A DNA stretch of 64,000 nt from IMG/VR virus record IMGVR_UViG_3300043399_000272, positions 124,001 to 188,000 of that record; one strand, written 5' to 3'. The stretch is from a virus. The translations under genes were made by a program, and so were the position numbers. Every line of letters starts with the position of its first letter. Positions within the stretch are counted from its first letter, which is position 1. The notes under the pieces are model-generated. The model searched no databases and had not been told where the DNA came from. It saw only the letters and a program-made list of their open reading frames with translations. This document shows positions 34,883 to 42,314 of the stretch, one piece after another.

Positions 34883-35505
34883 TGTTAGAAACTATTTGTG
34901 ATACATTAGTAGAAGCATATAAACGTAATTGGATTACCAGTCGTGATGGCAATGTAAGCATTCGTCACCATGACAGAAATCATTTTTATATTACTCCTAG
35001 CGGCGTGCGTAAGCAAACTCTACAGCCCGATCAATTCAAGAAAATTAGTATTCATGGGTTGCTTTGGCAAGAGGAACATTATACAGACATAAGTGCTAAA
35101 TTAAAACCTAGCGGCGAATTACCACTGCATTTTGGTTTGCAAAGAGCAATGGGGCAACATCGCAATGATGTTAGAGTTGTAGTACATCTACATCCCACAT
35201 ATTGTGTTGCTGCAATGCATAGGGGAATTGAGTTGGGAAATCTTGCAAAAGATTTTCCTGAACTTAGTCGCTATACAAAAGTTGCACCTAACGTAGGAGA
35301 TGTTCCTCCAATTAGTCAAGAACTGGCTGATGCTTGTCATAAGAATTTGGAACTTGATGAATATTCAGGTAACATAAAGTATGATATTGTTGGCATTAAA
35401 GGTCATGGAGTTGTAGCTATTGATACAAGTCCATGGAGAGCGTTTGAGCATATCGAACGACTAGAACACATTTGCCAAATCGTATTGGCGTCCGGAAAAT
35501 ACTAA
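34882..35505 (+). CDS. Class II aldolase/adducin family protein
   Basis: 207 residues. TSRDGNVSIR, ITPSG, KPSGELPLHFGL, VVVHLHPTYC (zinc-binding His-x-His at ~102-104) and GHGVVAIDTSPWRAFEHIE are the conserved blocks of the fold, with the catalytic Glu in SGELPLH. Members include fuculose-phosphate and ribulose-phosphate aldolases and the MtnB dehydratase; the sequence does not decide among them. Unusual in a phage and probably host-derived. Confidence 0.85.
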   Translation: MLETICDTLVEAYKRNWITSRDGNVSIRHHDRNHFYITPSGVRKQTLQPDQFKKISIHGLLWQEEHYTDISAKLKPSGELPLHFGLQRAMGQHRNDVRVVVHLHPTYCVAAMHRGIELGNLAKDFPELSRYTKVAPNVGDVPPISQELADACHKNLELDEYSGNIKYDIVGIKGHGVVAIDTSPWRAFEHIERLEHICQIVLASGKY

Positions 35506-35514
35506 GGAAATAAA

Positions 35515-35682
35515 ATGCAAGTAAGAGTAGCAGAAGAAGGTAAAAGAATTGGTACGTGTGGTTGCGGTCGTAGCCCCACCGGTGACTGTATCGGTTGGCA
35601 CGGTCTAACAGAAGATCAATTTCAATTAGAATTATCAAAATATAAAGAAACAGTTTTAGAAGAAAAAACAAGAGAGGAATAA
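35515..35682 (+). CDS. 55-residue CDGSH-like cysteine protein
   Basis: MQVRVAEEGKRIGTCGCGRS, then a Cys-Ile-Gly-Trp-His stretch: the spacing CxCxxS...CxGxH resembles the CDGSH 2Fe-2S motif, but with Ile for Asp and Trp for Ser. The second half is a charged helix (EDQFQLELSKYKETVLEEK). Start follows AAGGAAAT; ends two bases before the AhpD-like gene. Could be a small redox or zinc protein in the peroxide block. Confidence 0.6.
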   Translation: MQVRVAEEGKRIGTCGCGRSPTGDCIGWHGLTEDQFQLELSKYKETVLEEKTREE

Positions 35683-35684
35683 TT

Positions 35685-36203
35685 ATGACACAATGGGTAG
35701 ACGCATTAAAAGAACAAAGTATCCCTGATTATGCAAAGGATACAAAGTTAAATATGGACGCAGTTATCAAGCGTTCAGCACTTCCCGTAGAAGAGGCAGA
35801 AGCGGTTGCATTAGCAGCAGCATTTGCAACAGGCAATAGCAAACTATGGACTTGGATGGAAAGTCAGATTGCTAACAAGACTGAGACACATGCAGCACTT
35901 ACAGCGGCAGCATTGATGGCACAAAACAACGTTTGGTATCCGTTTGTTGAAATGGCTGATGACGAAAATCTAAAAGGTCTTCCTGCTCAATTACGTATGA
36001 ATGCTATTAGTACAAGCGGTGGTACAACTAAAGAACGTTTTGAAGCATATAGCTTGGCAGCAAGTATTGTTGGTAAGTGCCACTTCTGTGTAAAAGCACA
36101 TTATGAAGGACTAAAGAAAATGGGCTATACAGTAGAACAACTACGTGATATAGGTCGCATTGCAAGTGTCATTAACTCAGTATCTAAAGTAGTAGCAAAC
36201 TAA
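35685..36203 (+). CDS. ahpD: AhpD-like alkylhydroperoxidase (carboxymuconolactone decarboxylase fold)
   Basis: 172 residues, all helical. GKCHFCVKAHYEGLKKMGY (~131-149) carries the CxxC pair plus His of the AhpD proton relay, and an upstream Glu could complete it. Probably reduces AhpC or acts directly on peroxides. Close to ahpC (1.2 kb) with matching context; the length matches bacterial AhpD (~175). Cytoplasmic. Confidence 0.85.
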   Translation: MTQWVDALKEQSIPDYAKDTKLNMDAVIKRSALPVEEAEAVALAAAFATGNSKLWTWMESQIANKTETHAALTAAALMAQNNVWYPFVEMADDENLKGLPAQLRMNAISTSGGTTKERFEAYSLAASIVGKCHFCVKAHYEGLKKMGYTVEQLRDIGRIASVINSVSKVVAN

Positions 36204-36204
36204 T

Positions 36205-36612
36205 ATGGCAAGTCTAGCTGAATATTTTGAGAAGAACCGTCCTCAACCTTATTTTGAGTTCGGTACACGTGTGTTCGGTAAATGGAATAAGATTCCTTTT
36301 GTTGGCACAGTATACGGGGATGGTATGATCAATGAAGAAGACGGCCCACGCCTAACAATTCATCTAGACTTGCCCATTAAAGTTGATAACACAGTTAAAA
36401 CAATTATAATTGATACGTATGACAAATTTAAGGGTCTAGTAGAATTATCAGACCCGGATGCGCCCGTAGCTGATCGGAAAGCAAGAGCCTCTAAAACTCA
36501 AGGTAGTGGGTTCGACTCCCACCGAGCGCACCAAACAAAACCTAAAGCTAAGGAGAAATCTAAGTCAACTTCTCTATTAGAGAATTTGAAAAAGCTCAGG
36601 GAAAAGAAATAA
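36205..36612 (+). CDS. Hypothetical protein with a tRNA gene inside its reading frame
   Basis: 135 residues. The first ~80 (MASLAEYFEKNRPQPYFEFG, FGKWNKIPFVGTVYGDGMI, LTIHLDLPI) form a compact beta domain of a type I recall as short phage proteins. At codon 86 the frame enters a tRNA-like sequence (36460-36533) and reads through it without a stop, then continues into a basic helical tail (KPKAKEKSK..., LLENLKKLREKK). Either a tRNA was inserted in frame or the tail is a chance extension. The ending overlaps a late promoter box. Confidence 0.6.
   Translation: MASLAEYFEKNRPQPYFEFGTRVFGKWNKIPFVGTVYGDGMINEEDGPRLTIHLDLPIKVDNTVKTIIIDTYDKFKGLVELSDPDAPVADRKARASKTQGSGFDSHRAHQTKPKAKEKSKSTSLLENLKKLREKK
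36460..36533 (+). tRNA. tRNA-like gene, anticodon CUA (candidate amber suppressor)
   Basis: Acceptor stem GCGCCCG / CGAGCGC (6 of 7 pairs, one C-A) with encoded ACCA; D-arm GCT-GATCGGAA-AGC; T-arm GTGGG-TTCGACT-CCCAC perfect. The anticodon arm is weaker (3 of 5 pairs, C-A and A-A mismatches) with loop CTCTAAA: U33, anticodon CTA, A37. The body resembles proteobacterial tRNA-Arg (GCGCCCGTAGCT...GCGCACCA). Would read UAG. A nine-base-loop reading could instead place UCU, but then U33 is lost. It may be a pseudo-tRNA. Confidence 0.6.
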
Positions 36613-36615
36613 ATA
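36608..36615 (+). promoter_or_regulatory. Late promoter box abutting the start codon
   Basis: AATAAATA ends five bases before the ATG at 36621 and overlaps the stop of the previous gene; no Shine-Dalgarno. Confidence 0.55.
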
Positions 36616-36620
36616 TCTGT

Positions 36621-36773
36621 ATGATTAAGTTACCTTTTATAGGATTAATGGGAGTAGGAAGCGATAACATGCTTTATACTCCTAATGGCGAAGCTCTATT
36701 CAGAGCGCCCGAATGGGCAGCGTGGCGCATCCAGCGCATTCAACATTGGATTGCACAAAAAACTTGGAGATAA
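36621..36773 (+). CDS. 50-residue hypothetical protein
   Basis: MIKLPFIGLMGVGSDNMLYT start with a short hydrophobic segment, then APEWAAWRIQRIQHWIAQKT, a Trp-rich amphipathic helix. Placed directly after a late promoter box, and ends two bases before the ATG of the amber-containing gene. No family recognised. Confidence 0.55.
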   Translation: MIKLPFIGLMGVGSDNMLYTPNGEALFRAPEWAAWRIQRIQHWIAQKTWR

Positions 36774-36775
36774 AA

Positions 36776-37378
36776 ATGGCATAGATTGAATTTGATTGTA
36801 AAGACATAGTGTTTCACTTCAACAAGAAACACCTAGAAGATCAGACCATTCCCATGTGGGTCTTAAAATTTCATGGTGAAACATATTATGTGAATCATGT
36901 GGAATGCAATGTTCCATGGTCTACTAAAGAGACTCCTGACAATTCACATACTAAAGGCTCTATTAAAGTCAGAGACTGTTTGTTACAGATTGCCGATAAC
37001 AACGAAGCCAAAATATCACCCATCACAGAAATTGACAAAGCACGAATCCGTAATACCAAAAAAGGTATCACCCGCGTTACAGTTAGTGAGCGTAACTGGG
37101 GAGGACAAAAGTTGCGTAAGTTGTTACGAGAAAAGAAAATCAAGCATGGCCCTATCAAAACTATAGGTGGCGCATGTACAACATCTTTCCATATCACTGA
37201 TATTTTTAACGAACAGGATGTAACTTATCTTGCGTTAATGTTGTCTGATACTGACTTTAGAAAACTCATGCCTAATGAAGGATACTACAGGATGTACGAT
37301 GACCCAAAGTATCAAGGGACCGGCGATATCGATTTGGATGCTGAGGACTGGTCCGATGATGACGAGAACGACCAATAA
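36776..37378 (+). CDS. Hypothetical phage protein with an in-frame UAG at codon 3
   Basis: The frame reads ATG GCA TAG ATT GAA TTT GAT TGT AAA and then stays open for ~200 codons. GGAGA (36766-36770) lies five bases before this ATG, while the next possible start (GTG 36809) has no Shine-Dalgarno. Translation from ATG needs UAG readthrough, and a tRNA-like gene with anticodon CUA lies 243 bases upstream. The body (HFNKKHLEDQTIPMWVLKFH, TPDNSHTKGSIKV) looks like a conserved cytoplasmic phage protein with a very acidic end (DIDLDAEDWSDDDEND). Function unknown. An assembly error at one base would be the simple alternative. Confidence 0.65.
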
Positions 37379-37392
37379 TCTTTAAAATATCA

Positions 37393-37470
37393 AAGCCCTA
37401 TGCTACACTAAATACTGTTGAAGCATGGGGCTTCACCTAACACTCTTTAAATATTATGGTCTTAGAGTGT
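37393..37470 (+). other. Two hairpins in the intergenic leader
   Basis: Hairpin 1: AAGCCCTATGCT (37393-37404) with AGCATGGGGCTT (37422-37433), 12 bp with one wobble. Hairpin 2: ACACTCT (37440-37446) with AGAGTGT (37464-37470). Neither is followed by a T run, so this looks like leader structure or an mRNA-stability element for the gene at 37488 and not a terminator. Confidence 0.5.
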
Positions 37471-37487
37471 GACCAGAAAAGGAAAAT

Positions 37488-38324
37488 ATGATGTACAATC
37501 AAAAGCTGGTGGCCAGCCTAAAAGCCAATGGTAAAATCCTTCGTGAATTCAAGGATACTGTCTACTGCCCATTCGGAGCAGAATACTCAATCTTACTCAA
37601 GAACCTAAACACAGTCCGAGCACTAGTCCATGTTTACATTGACGGTGAAGACATGGCACCTGGTGGTATCGTATTAAACGCACATCAAGAAATTGATCTT
37701 GAGCGTAGCATTAAGAACGGCAATCTTAATGAGGGCAATCGCTTCAAGTTCATTGAGCGTACAGGAGCAGTTGAACAACATCGCGGTATCAAATTAGAAG
37801 ATGGATTGATTCGCATTGAGTATCAGTTTGAAATGCCTCGTCCTATTATCAGTAATGCTTATGATAATTTTAGATACACTGGTATAAAAGACACTTATAC
37901 TAATGCATCCTACAATGTTAACGGCATGTTGCGTAGTGTAGACTATAGTGCTGGTGAATCAATGAAAGCGGCAGCATCTAGTGCTATTCAAGATACATTG
38001 AACAGTATGAATATTAGTGCGACATCAGCATCATTACATGACGGCATGGCTACAATGGATTCGTATGTACCAAAGAACGAAACGGGTATCACTGTGCCTG
38101 GCTCTAAGAGTGAACAGAAGTTTCAGACAACTTATATCGGTGCGCTAGATCCAGTCAAGCATTCAATCGTATTGAAGATTCTAGGCGAGACTCCTGACAA
38201 CGAACCTGTTCGTAAGCCTATCACAACAAAACACAAACCCAAATGTGTTACATGCGGTAAACAGAACAAAGCAACAGCTAAGTTCTGTACCGAATGTGGA
38301 ACTGCATTGGAAATCTTTGCTTGA
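37488..38324 (+). CDS. Beta-sandwich protein with C-terminal zinc ribbon
   Basis: 278 residues. The N-terminal half (YCPFGAEYSILLKNLNTVRA, HVYIDGEDMAPGGIVLNAHQ, EGNRFKFIERTG) is a beta domain I recall as widespread in large phages and bacteria. The end, CVTCGKQNKATAKFCTECGT, is a CxxC-CxxC zinc ribbon. AAAGGAAAAT precedes a double ATG (37488/37491). Role unknown; the zinc ribbon suggests nucleic-acid or protein binding. Confidence 0.65.
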   Translation: MMYNQKLVASLKANGKILREFKDTVYCPFGAEYSILLKNLNTVRALVHVYIDGEDMAPGGIVLNAHQEIDLERSIKNGNLNEGNRFKFIERTGAVEQHRGIKLEDGLIRIEYQFEMPRPIISNAYDNFRYTGIKDTYTNASYNVNGMLRSVDYSAGESMKAAASSAIQDTLNSMNISATSASLHDGMATMDSYVPKNETGITVPGSKSEQKFQTTYIGALDPVKHSIVLKILGETPDNEPVRKPITTKHKPKCVTCGKQNKATAKFCTECGTALEIFA

Positions 38325-38355
38325 TATAAATACTCGGATACGATATAATCCGAGT
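38325..38355 (+). promoter_or_regulatory. Perfect late promoter box fused to a hairpin
   Basis: TATAAATA (38325-38332) is an exact match to the T4 late consensus. Its last A begins a perfect 8-bp inverted repeat, ACTCGGAT (38332-38339) / ATCCGAGT (38348-38355), which ends at the base before the ATG at 38356. The transcript would start inside the hairpin. Confidence 0.6.
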
Positions 38356-38610
38356 ATGGAAATCAAAACTTCATTAGATTGGATGCAAGTAAGCATTCCG
38401 CTATTAGAACAGCAGAATGCTTTGCCATATAATCGTGACCTACACAAAATGTATAGAAATATCGGGAATATGGTCAAAGAATTATCTCAGTTAGAAGTCG
38501 AAGCACGTAGACTTAACGCACCCTATATGACAGCCGAAAAAATAGCAGAGATAAACTCTGCTATTGATAGATTAGAAAAACTAATGTTAATGGCTAAGTT
38601 GATGAATTAA
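38356..38610 (+). CDS. Small helical hypothetical protein, 84 aa
   Basis: The ATG at 38356 is preferred to an in-frame start at 38245 that would lie in the preceding gene. Mostly helix: SIPLLEQQNALPYNRDLHKM, EKIAEINSAIDRLEKLMLMA. No cysteine or catalytic motif. Last plus-strand gene before the inverted fibre cassette; ends 7 bases from the tail of the convergent gene. Confidence 0.6.
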   Translation: MEIKTSLDWMQVSIPLLEQQNALPYNRDLHKMYRNIGNMVKELSQLEVEARRLNAPYMTAEKIAEINSAIDRLEKLMLMAKLMN

Positions 38611-38617
38611 GCGTATG

Positions 38618-39688
38618 TTAAAACAAAGGTATTCCATTACTAGTGCCGCTAAGACCGCCCCTGGATAACGACAATGCACCCCTAGTTTGTATAGTTGAAG
38701 TATCAGATGCATATACTATTCGATTAACTACAGAAGTAACAACAAACGAAGGACTTGGCCCTGTCACACCACCGCCGAACCATCCGTAATCATAACTTGT
38801 AGTAGCAGATAAACTATGCTTTGCTGCACTTAACGGCGCTCTGCCAGAAGCCACCTGAGAGTCGTTTGAATAATCTATTCGATCAACTGTAGACACGAAT
38901 ACATTCGTGAATCCACCACCGATCCATCCATAATTATTGTTTCCAGTAGCACTACCTCCCCATCTAGCTAAACTCAATTGTCCTACTTGAACACCGCTAA
39001 CATCATTACTTAAGTCTATTCGATCTACTCTATTCTGTGGGTTTGACGATCCGGTAGTAGTACCACCTTGAAAATAACCAAAAGTTGGACTTGCACTACC
39101 GGTTAAGTTCGCTCTAGCTATTGTCAGTGTAGCAGGTCGTGATGCCGCAGTGTCTGATGCATATGTATATCTATAAATAGTACTTGCATATGGTGGGCTA
39201 ATACTACTACCACCGCCACCGTACCATCCGTACGTGCTGTTGCCGAAAGAACCAGCGTCCCCTCTCGATGCACTAGTCGAACGTGACGTTGCACTTGCGA
39301 GATCATTAGTGTAGGTAATGCGATATACACGACTGGCATTTGAAGTTCCGCCTCCTATAAATCCTCCACCAGCCCACCCGTAATCATACGTTCCGAAACT
39401 AAACATACCATCTAACTCTAACGGCATAGGACCTCGAACACTTGCTGTTACATCATCATTTGACTGATCTATTCTATCAATTGTGCTTGCATTAACTGTA
39501 GCAGTAGTACGGCCACCTATGTTCCACCCATACGCAGGTAATCCTGCAGGCGGAACAACCCCTGTACCGGTAACCCAAAAAGAATTCGTTGACGCAGTGT
39601 AAATGTCACCCATAGACCATACGCCCGATGCACTTAACGTAGATATGGATGCTATTTGTCCTATTAACCCACCATTATTAGATTTCAT
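38618..39688 (-). CDS. Kelch-like beta-propeller fibre tip protein, copy A
   Basis: 356 residues from the ATG at 39688 (MKSNNGGLIGQ), which aligns with the start of the neighbour (MKHNNAGVIGK). Six or seven ~50-residue blades of the form YGWxGGG...S-xDRIDYSND...A-RGPLS, typical of kelch/Attractin-like repeats in phage host-recognition proteins. No signal peptide. Part of a minus-strand fibre cassette. Likely a receptor-binding tip (inference). Confidence 0.7.
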   Translation of the reverse strand: MKSNNGGLIGQIASISTLSASGVWSMGDIYTASTNSFWVTGTGVVPPAGLPAYGWNIGGRTTATVNASTIDRIDQSNDDVTASVRGPMPLELDGMFSFGTYDYGWAGGGFIGGGTSNASRVYRITYTNDLASATSRSTSASRGDAGSFGNSTYGWYGGGGSSISPPYASTIYRYTYASDTAASRPATLTIARANLTGSASPTFGYFQGGTTTGSSNPQNRVDRIDLSNDVSGVQVGQLSLARWGGSATGNNNYGWIGGGFTNVFVSTVDRIDYSNDSQVASGRAPLSAAKHSLSATTSYDYGWFGGGVTGPSPSFVVTSVVNRIVYASDTSTIQTRGALSLSRGGLSGTSNGIPLF

Positions 39689-39701
39689 GTTTATTGCCTT
39701 A

Positions 39702-40742
39702 TTACCCTGGTCTACCGCCCACACCTGGTTGTGAATCTATTAAAAATGGCATAGGTCCTCTAGTAGCCGCAGTATCTGTGTCATTTGAATAGTCTAGCCG
39801 ATTTATTGAACACGTCCTACTAGTTATGCTTGGGGCAGTACCGTATCCTCCGGAACTATATCCATATTGATCACTTCCCATGCTAGCACCGTCATATCTA
39901 GTTGATGGATAACTACTGCGGTTTAATATAGTACTAGTGTCTGCTGAATATATAAGCCGAGATATTGTACTTGTTGCCTCGCCGAAATTAGCGCCTTGTC
40001 CACCTCCCCAGTAACCATTGATTTCTGTACCATATGTAAATAAATTATATACCGAATTCGGTAACGGGCTACGAATTACAAGAGCTGAAGTATCCTGAGA
40101 ATATTCCATCCTCTCAATGAACGAGATTGCTGTACTCAAAGGACGCAATCCTCCACCTATGTAGCCAAACGTAGCATTTCCTATGGCATTAGCGGACTCT
40201 CGTGGTAGTAATACACTATTTTGAACTGTTGCAGTTACTGTGTCATTATTGTAATCAACACGGCTAATTGATGAATTTATTAGTCCAGATGCAGCAAGAC
40301 CGGAACCAAACCAACCGTATGCGTCAATACCTATTCCGAATAAGGAACCTAGTCCCGCGGATAAGGGTCCTCTTACACTCGCAGAACCTAAATCATTGGC
40401 GTAGTCAATACGGTCTATTCTATTAATACCGCCAGCACCGCCAGCTACCCAACCGTAACTATTATTACCTGCAGCGGCGCTGGAATTCCTTGATTGCGAT
40501 AAAGTCCCCCTGGATGAAGCAGTAGTAGAATCATTAGTATAATCAATACGGTATAATCTTGATGTTGATCCAATATCAACGCCACCGCAATTCCATCCAT
40601 ATGTTTGTTGAATTCCAGAGTCTATCATCCATTGATTGATAGATGCTGCCAGTGGAATGTATCCTAAGGACCAGACACCTGGTGACCAAGTTCTAGCTGA
40701 TACTGCTAATTTACCTATTACGCCGGCATTGTTGTGCTTCAT
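39702..40742 (-). CDS. Kelch-like beta-propeller fibre tip protein, copy B
   Basis: 346 residues. Blades such as YGWVAGGAGGINRIDRIDYA, FGYIGGGLRP and NGYWGGGQGAN mirror copy A, and WSPGVWSLGYIP matches ASGVWSMGDIY there. Tandem paralogue separated by 13 bases. The blades differ most outside the structural YGW and RIDY motifs, as expected for a variable binding face. Confidence 0.7.
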   Translation of the reverse strand: MKHNNAGVIGKLAVSARTWSPGVWSLGYIPLAASINQWMIDSGIQQTYGWNCGGVDIGSTSRLYRIDYTNDSTTASSRGTLSQSRNSSAAAGNNSYGWVAGGAGGINRIDRIDYANDLGSASVRGPLSAGLGSLFGIGIDAYGWFGSGLAASGLINSSISRVDYNNDTVTATVQNSVLLPRESANAIGNATFGYIGGGLRPLSTAISFIERMEYSQDTSALVIRSPLPNSVYNLFTYGTEINGYWGGGQGANFGEATSTISRLIYSADTSTILNRSSYPSTRYDGASMGSDQYGYSSGGYGTAPSITSRTCSINRLDYSNDTDTAATRGPMPFLIDSQPGVGGRPG

Positions 40743-40752
40743 TAATAAGTCC

Positions 40753-41112
40753 TTAACTTATTATTTCATATGAACAAACACCTGTTAGGTATGAATTGTT
40801 GCCTGCAGTTAATCTTATAGAATCACCTTCTTCTAAATATACCATTGCGTCTTTGCTGATTAACACGATTGTTGCGTCATTGGGAACTACAATAGTGTAA
40901 GCTATGCGATATTCTACTGATCCTCTGTAGATACTAGCAGTAATAGTAGATGTTGCGGTGCCGTTTATATTTGCAATTATTAATGAATTAACTTTATAAA
41001 TTTTACCACTACCGCTTGAATTAGTTACGATATCTGTCGGAGTTGTTGAAATATCTTGAACCGCAGTTTTTCCGTATATCTCTGTTACGTTAACAATATT
41101 AGGGTTTGCCAT
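40753..41112 (-). CDS. Small fibre-associated protein, 119 aa
   Basis: The ATG at 41112 follows AAGGAAAAAAAA; the longer frame start is rejected because it would lie in the next gene. MANPNIVNVTEIYGKTAVQD and SGKIYKVNSLIIANINGT are of the kind found in small virion beta proteins (tail-tip or collar attachment). Sits between the fibre shaft and the kelch-like tips, so it may connect them (inference). Confidence 0.65.
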   Translation of the reverse strand: MANPNIVNVTEIYGKTAVQDISTTPTDIVTNSSGSGKIYKVNSLIIANINGTATSTITASIYRGSVEYRIAYTIVVPNDATIVLISKDAMVYLEEGDSIRLTAGNNSYLTGVCSYEIIS

Positions 41113-41122
41113 TTTTTTTTCC

Positions 41123-42235
41123 TTAACCAAAAATCAAAGCCATTGCAATGGCTTTACCTGTTGTTATTCCACCTGAACCTGAACTAGTGATCCAATTTAA
41201 ATTACCTGAACCATCAGTTGATAATACTTGTCCATTAGCCCCACCTGTAATGCGAACATTAGCTACTGGTCCTAAACTTACATTGCTTGCACCTGTTAGA
41301 TTTACTGTGCCAGTGCTTGTTAAACCAGTTAATGTACCAACACTTGTAATATTAGGTTGTGCTGCGGTCGTCACAGTGCCTGCAGTTGTTGCTGCACCAC
41401 TTAACGTACCAACAAAAGTTGTAGCTGTAATAGAAGCATTACCTAAATTAGCACTGATACTTGTATTAAACACCGCAGACGAATTACCATTTGCAGATGA
41501 TGTAGTAAATGTTGGATAAACCGTAGTAGAAGTAGAAGTGTTTTGTAGTAATGCACTAGCATTTGTTGCGCTACCAACAGTACCTAAAACATTAGCACCT
41601 GTGATAGAAGTTAAAGAAGATCCGTTACCGCTAAAGAAATTAGCAATTGCTAAATTACCTAAATTGGCGTTCCCTGAAAGTAAGTTTCCTGTTCCTGTAT
41701 TAAGAATCCCTGCGACATTGACACTAGTGCTGGAAATAGTAAGTACCCCGCTTGTACCACCTACACCCACAGTCACATTACCGTTTGTTGTAGCAATAGA
41801 CACGTTGCTAGTACCATTGGATATAGAACTGGAACTGATTGTTGCCCATGACAATGTTCCGGAACCGTCAGTAGTTAGATATTGACCGGAAGAACCACCA
41901 GTGATACGAACATTTGATATTGCTCCTAAAGTTACGTTTGATGCAGAAGAAAAGTTTATAACCCCTGAGCTAGTGATGTTAGTAACTGAAAGTGTGTTTG
42001 TTGTCTTGTTGAATGTTAGATTTGCACTACCTGCAAATGAGTTGCTATCGTTGAACTGGATTTGGGTATTAGAACCACCCGCATTTGAAGAAAATGAGTA
42101 TGGTTGTCCGTTAGCATAATAAATGTTATTTGTTCTGATGTTTCCGGCTGTAATTGTATTGGAAACATAGGAATCAGCAAACGTAAAATTTGCGGATGTG
42201 TTTACTGCAATTGGCTCTACGAATGTTAGTGACAT
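41123..42235 (-). CDS. Tail fibre shaft protein with repeated GQxLxTDGSG units
   Basis: 370 residues from the ATG at 42235, placed after AAGGATAG; upstream in-frame codons run into the divergent promoter. GGSSGQYLTTDGSGTLSW and GGANGQVLSTDGSGNLNW are two copies of a fibre repeat; the middle is Thr/Asn/Ala-rich (beta-helix-like). The end GKAIAMALIFG is of a type I recall at the end of pelagic phage fibres. First gene of the minus-strand cassette, behind a late-type box (minus strand, 42251-42258). Confidence 0.75.
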   Translation of the reverse strand: MSLTFVEPIAVNTSANFTFADSYVSNTITAGNIRTNNIYYANGQPYSFSSNAGGSNTQIQFNDSNSFAGSANLTFNKTTNTLSVTNITSSGVINFSSASNVTLGAISNVRITGGSSGQYLTTDGSGTLSWATISSSSISNGTSNVSIATTNGNVTVGVGGTSGVLTISSTSVNVAGILNTGTGNLLSGNANLGNLAIANFFSGNGSSLTSITGANVLGTVGSATNASALLQNTSTSTTVYPTFTTSSANGNSSAVFNTSISANLGNASITATTFVGTLSGAATTAGTVTTAAQPNITSVGTLTGLTSTGTVNLTGASNVSLGPVANVRITGGANGQVLSTDGSGNLNWITSSGSGGITTGKAIAMALIFG

Positions 42236-42250
42236 AAATCTATCCTTATA

Positions 42251-42258
42251 TGTATTTA
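42251..42258 (-). promoter_or_regulatory. Late-promoter-like box of the minus-strand fibre cassette
   Basis: TAAATACA on the minus strand (CTAAATA-type box), 15 bases before the ATG at 42235, leaving room for AAGGATAG. It faces away from the sigma70 promoter at 42280. Confidence 0.45.
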
Positions 42259-42279
42259 GCTTTTTCATTCTATTTAAAG

Positions 42280-42308
42280 TTGACAAAAAAACCAAAACAT
42301 CGTACAAT
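42280..42308 (+). promoter_or_regulatory. Sigma70 early promoter 1
   Basis: TTGACA (42280-42285), 17 bases, TACAAT (42303-42308). The predicted start falls at 42314-42316, on the ATG at 42315, so the mRNA would be leaderless. Confidence 0.8.
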
Positions 42309-42314
42309 TCACGC

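Noticed and set aside
36809-37378. GTG start at 36809 as the true start of the amber-containing gene
   Set aside because: There is no Shine-Dalgarno before it, and the coding-like frame extends upstream to an ATG with a good ribosome site. Kept only as the fallback if UAG is a true stop.
41148-42119. Plus-strand Val/Pro/Leu-rich frames opposite the fibre shaft gene
   Set aside because: Antisense shadows of the repetitive Thr/Asn/Ala-rich fibre on the minus strand.
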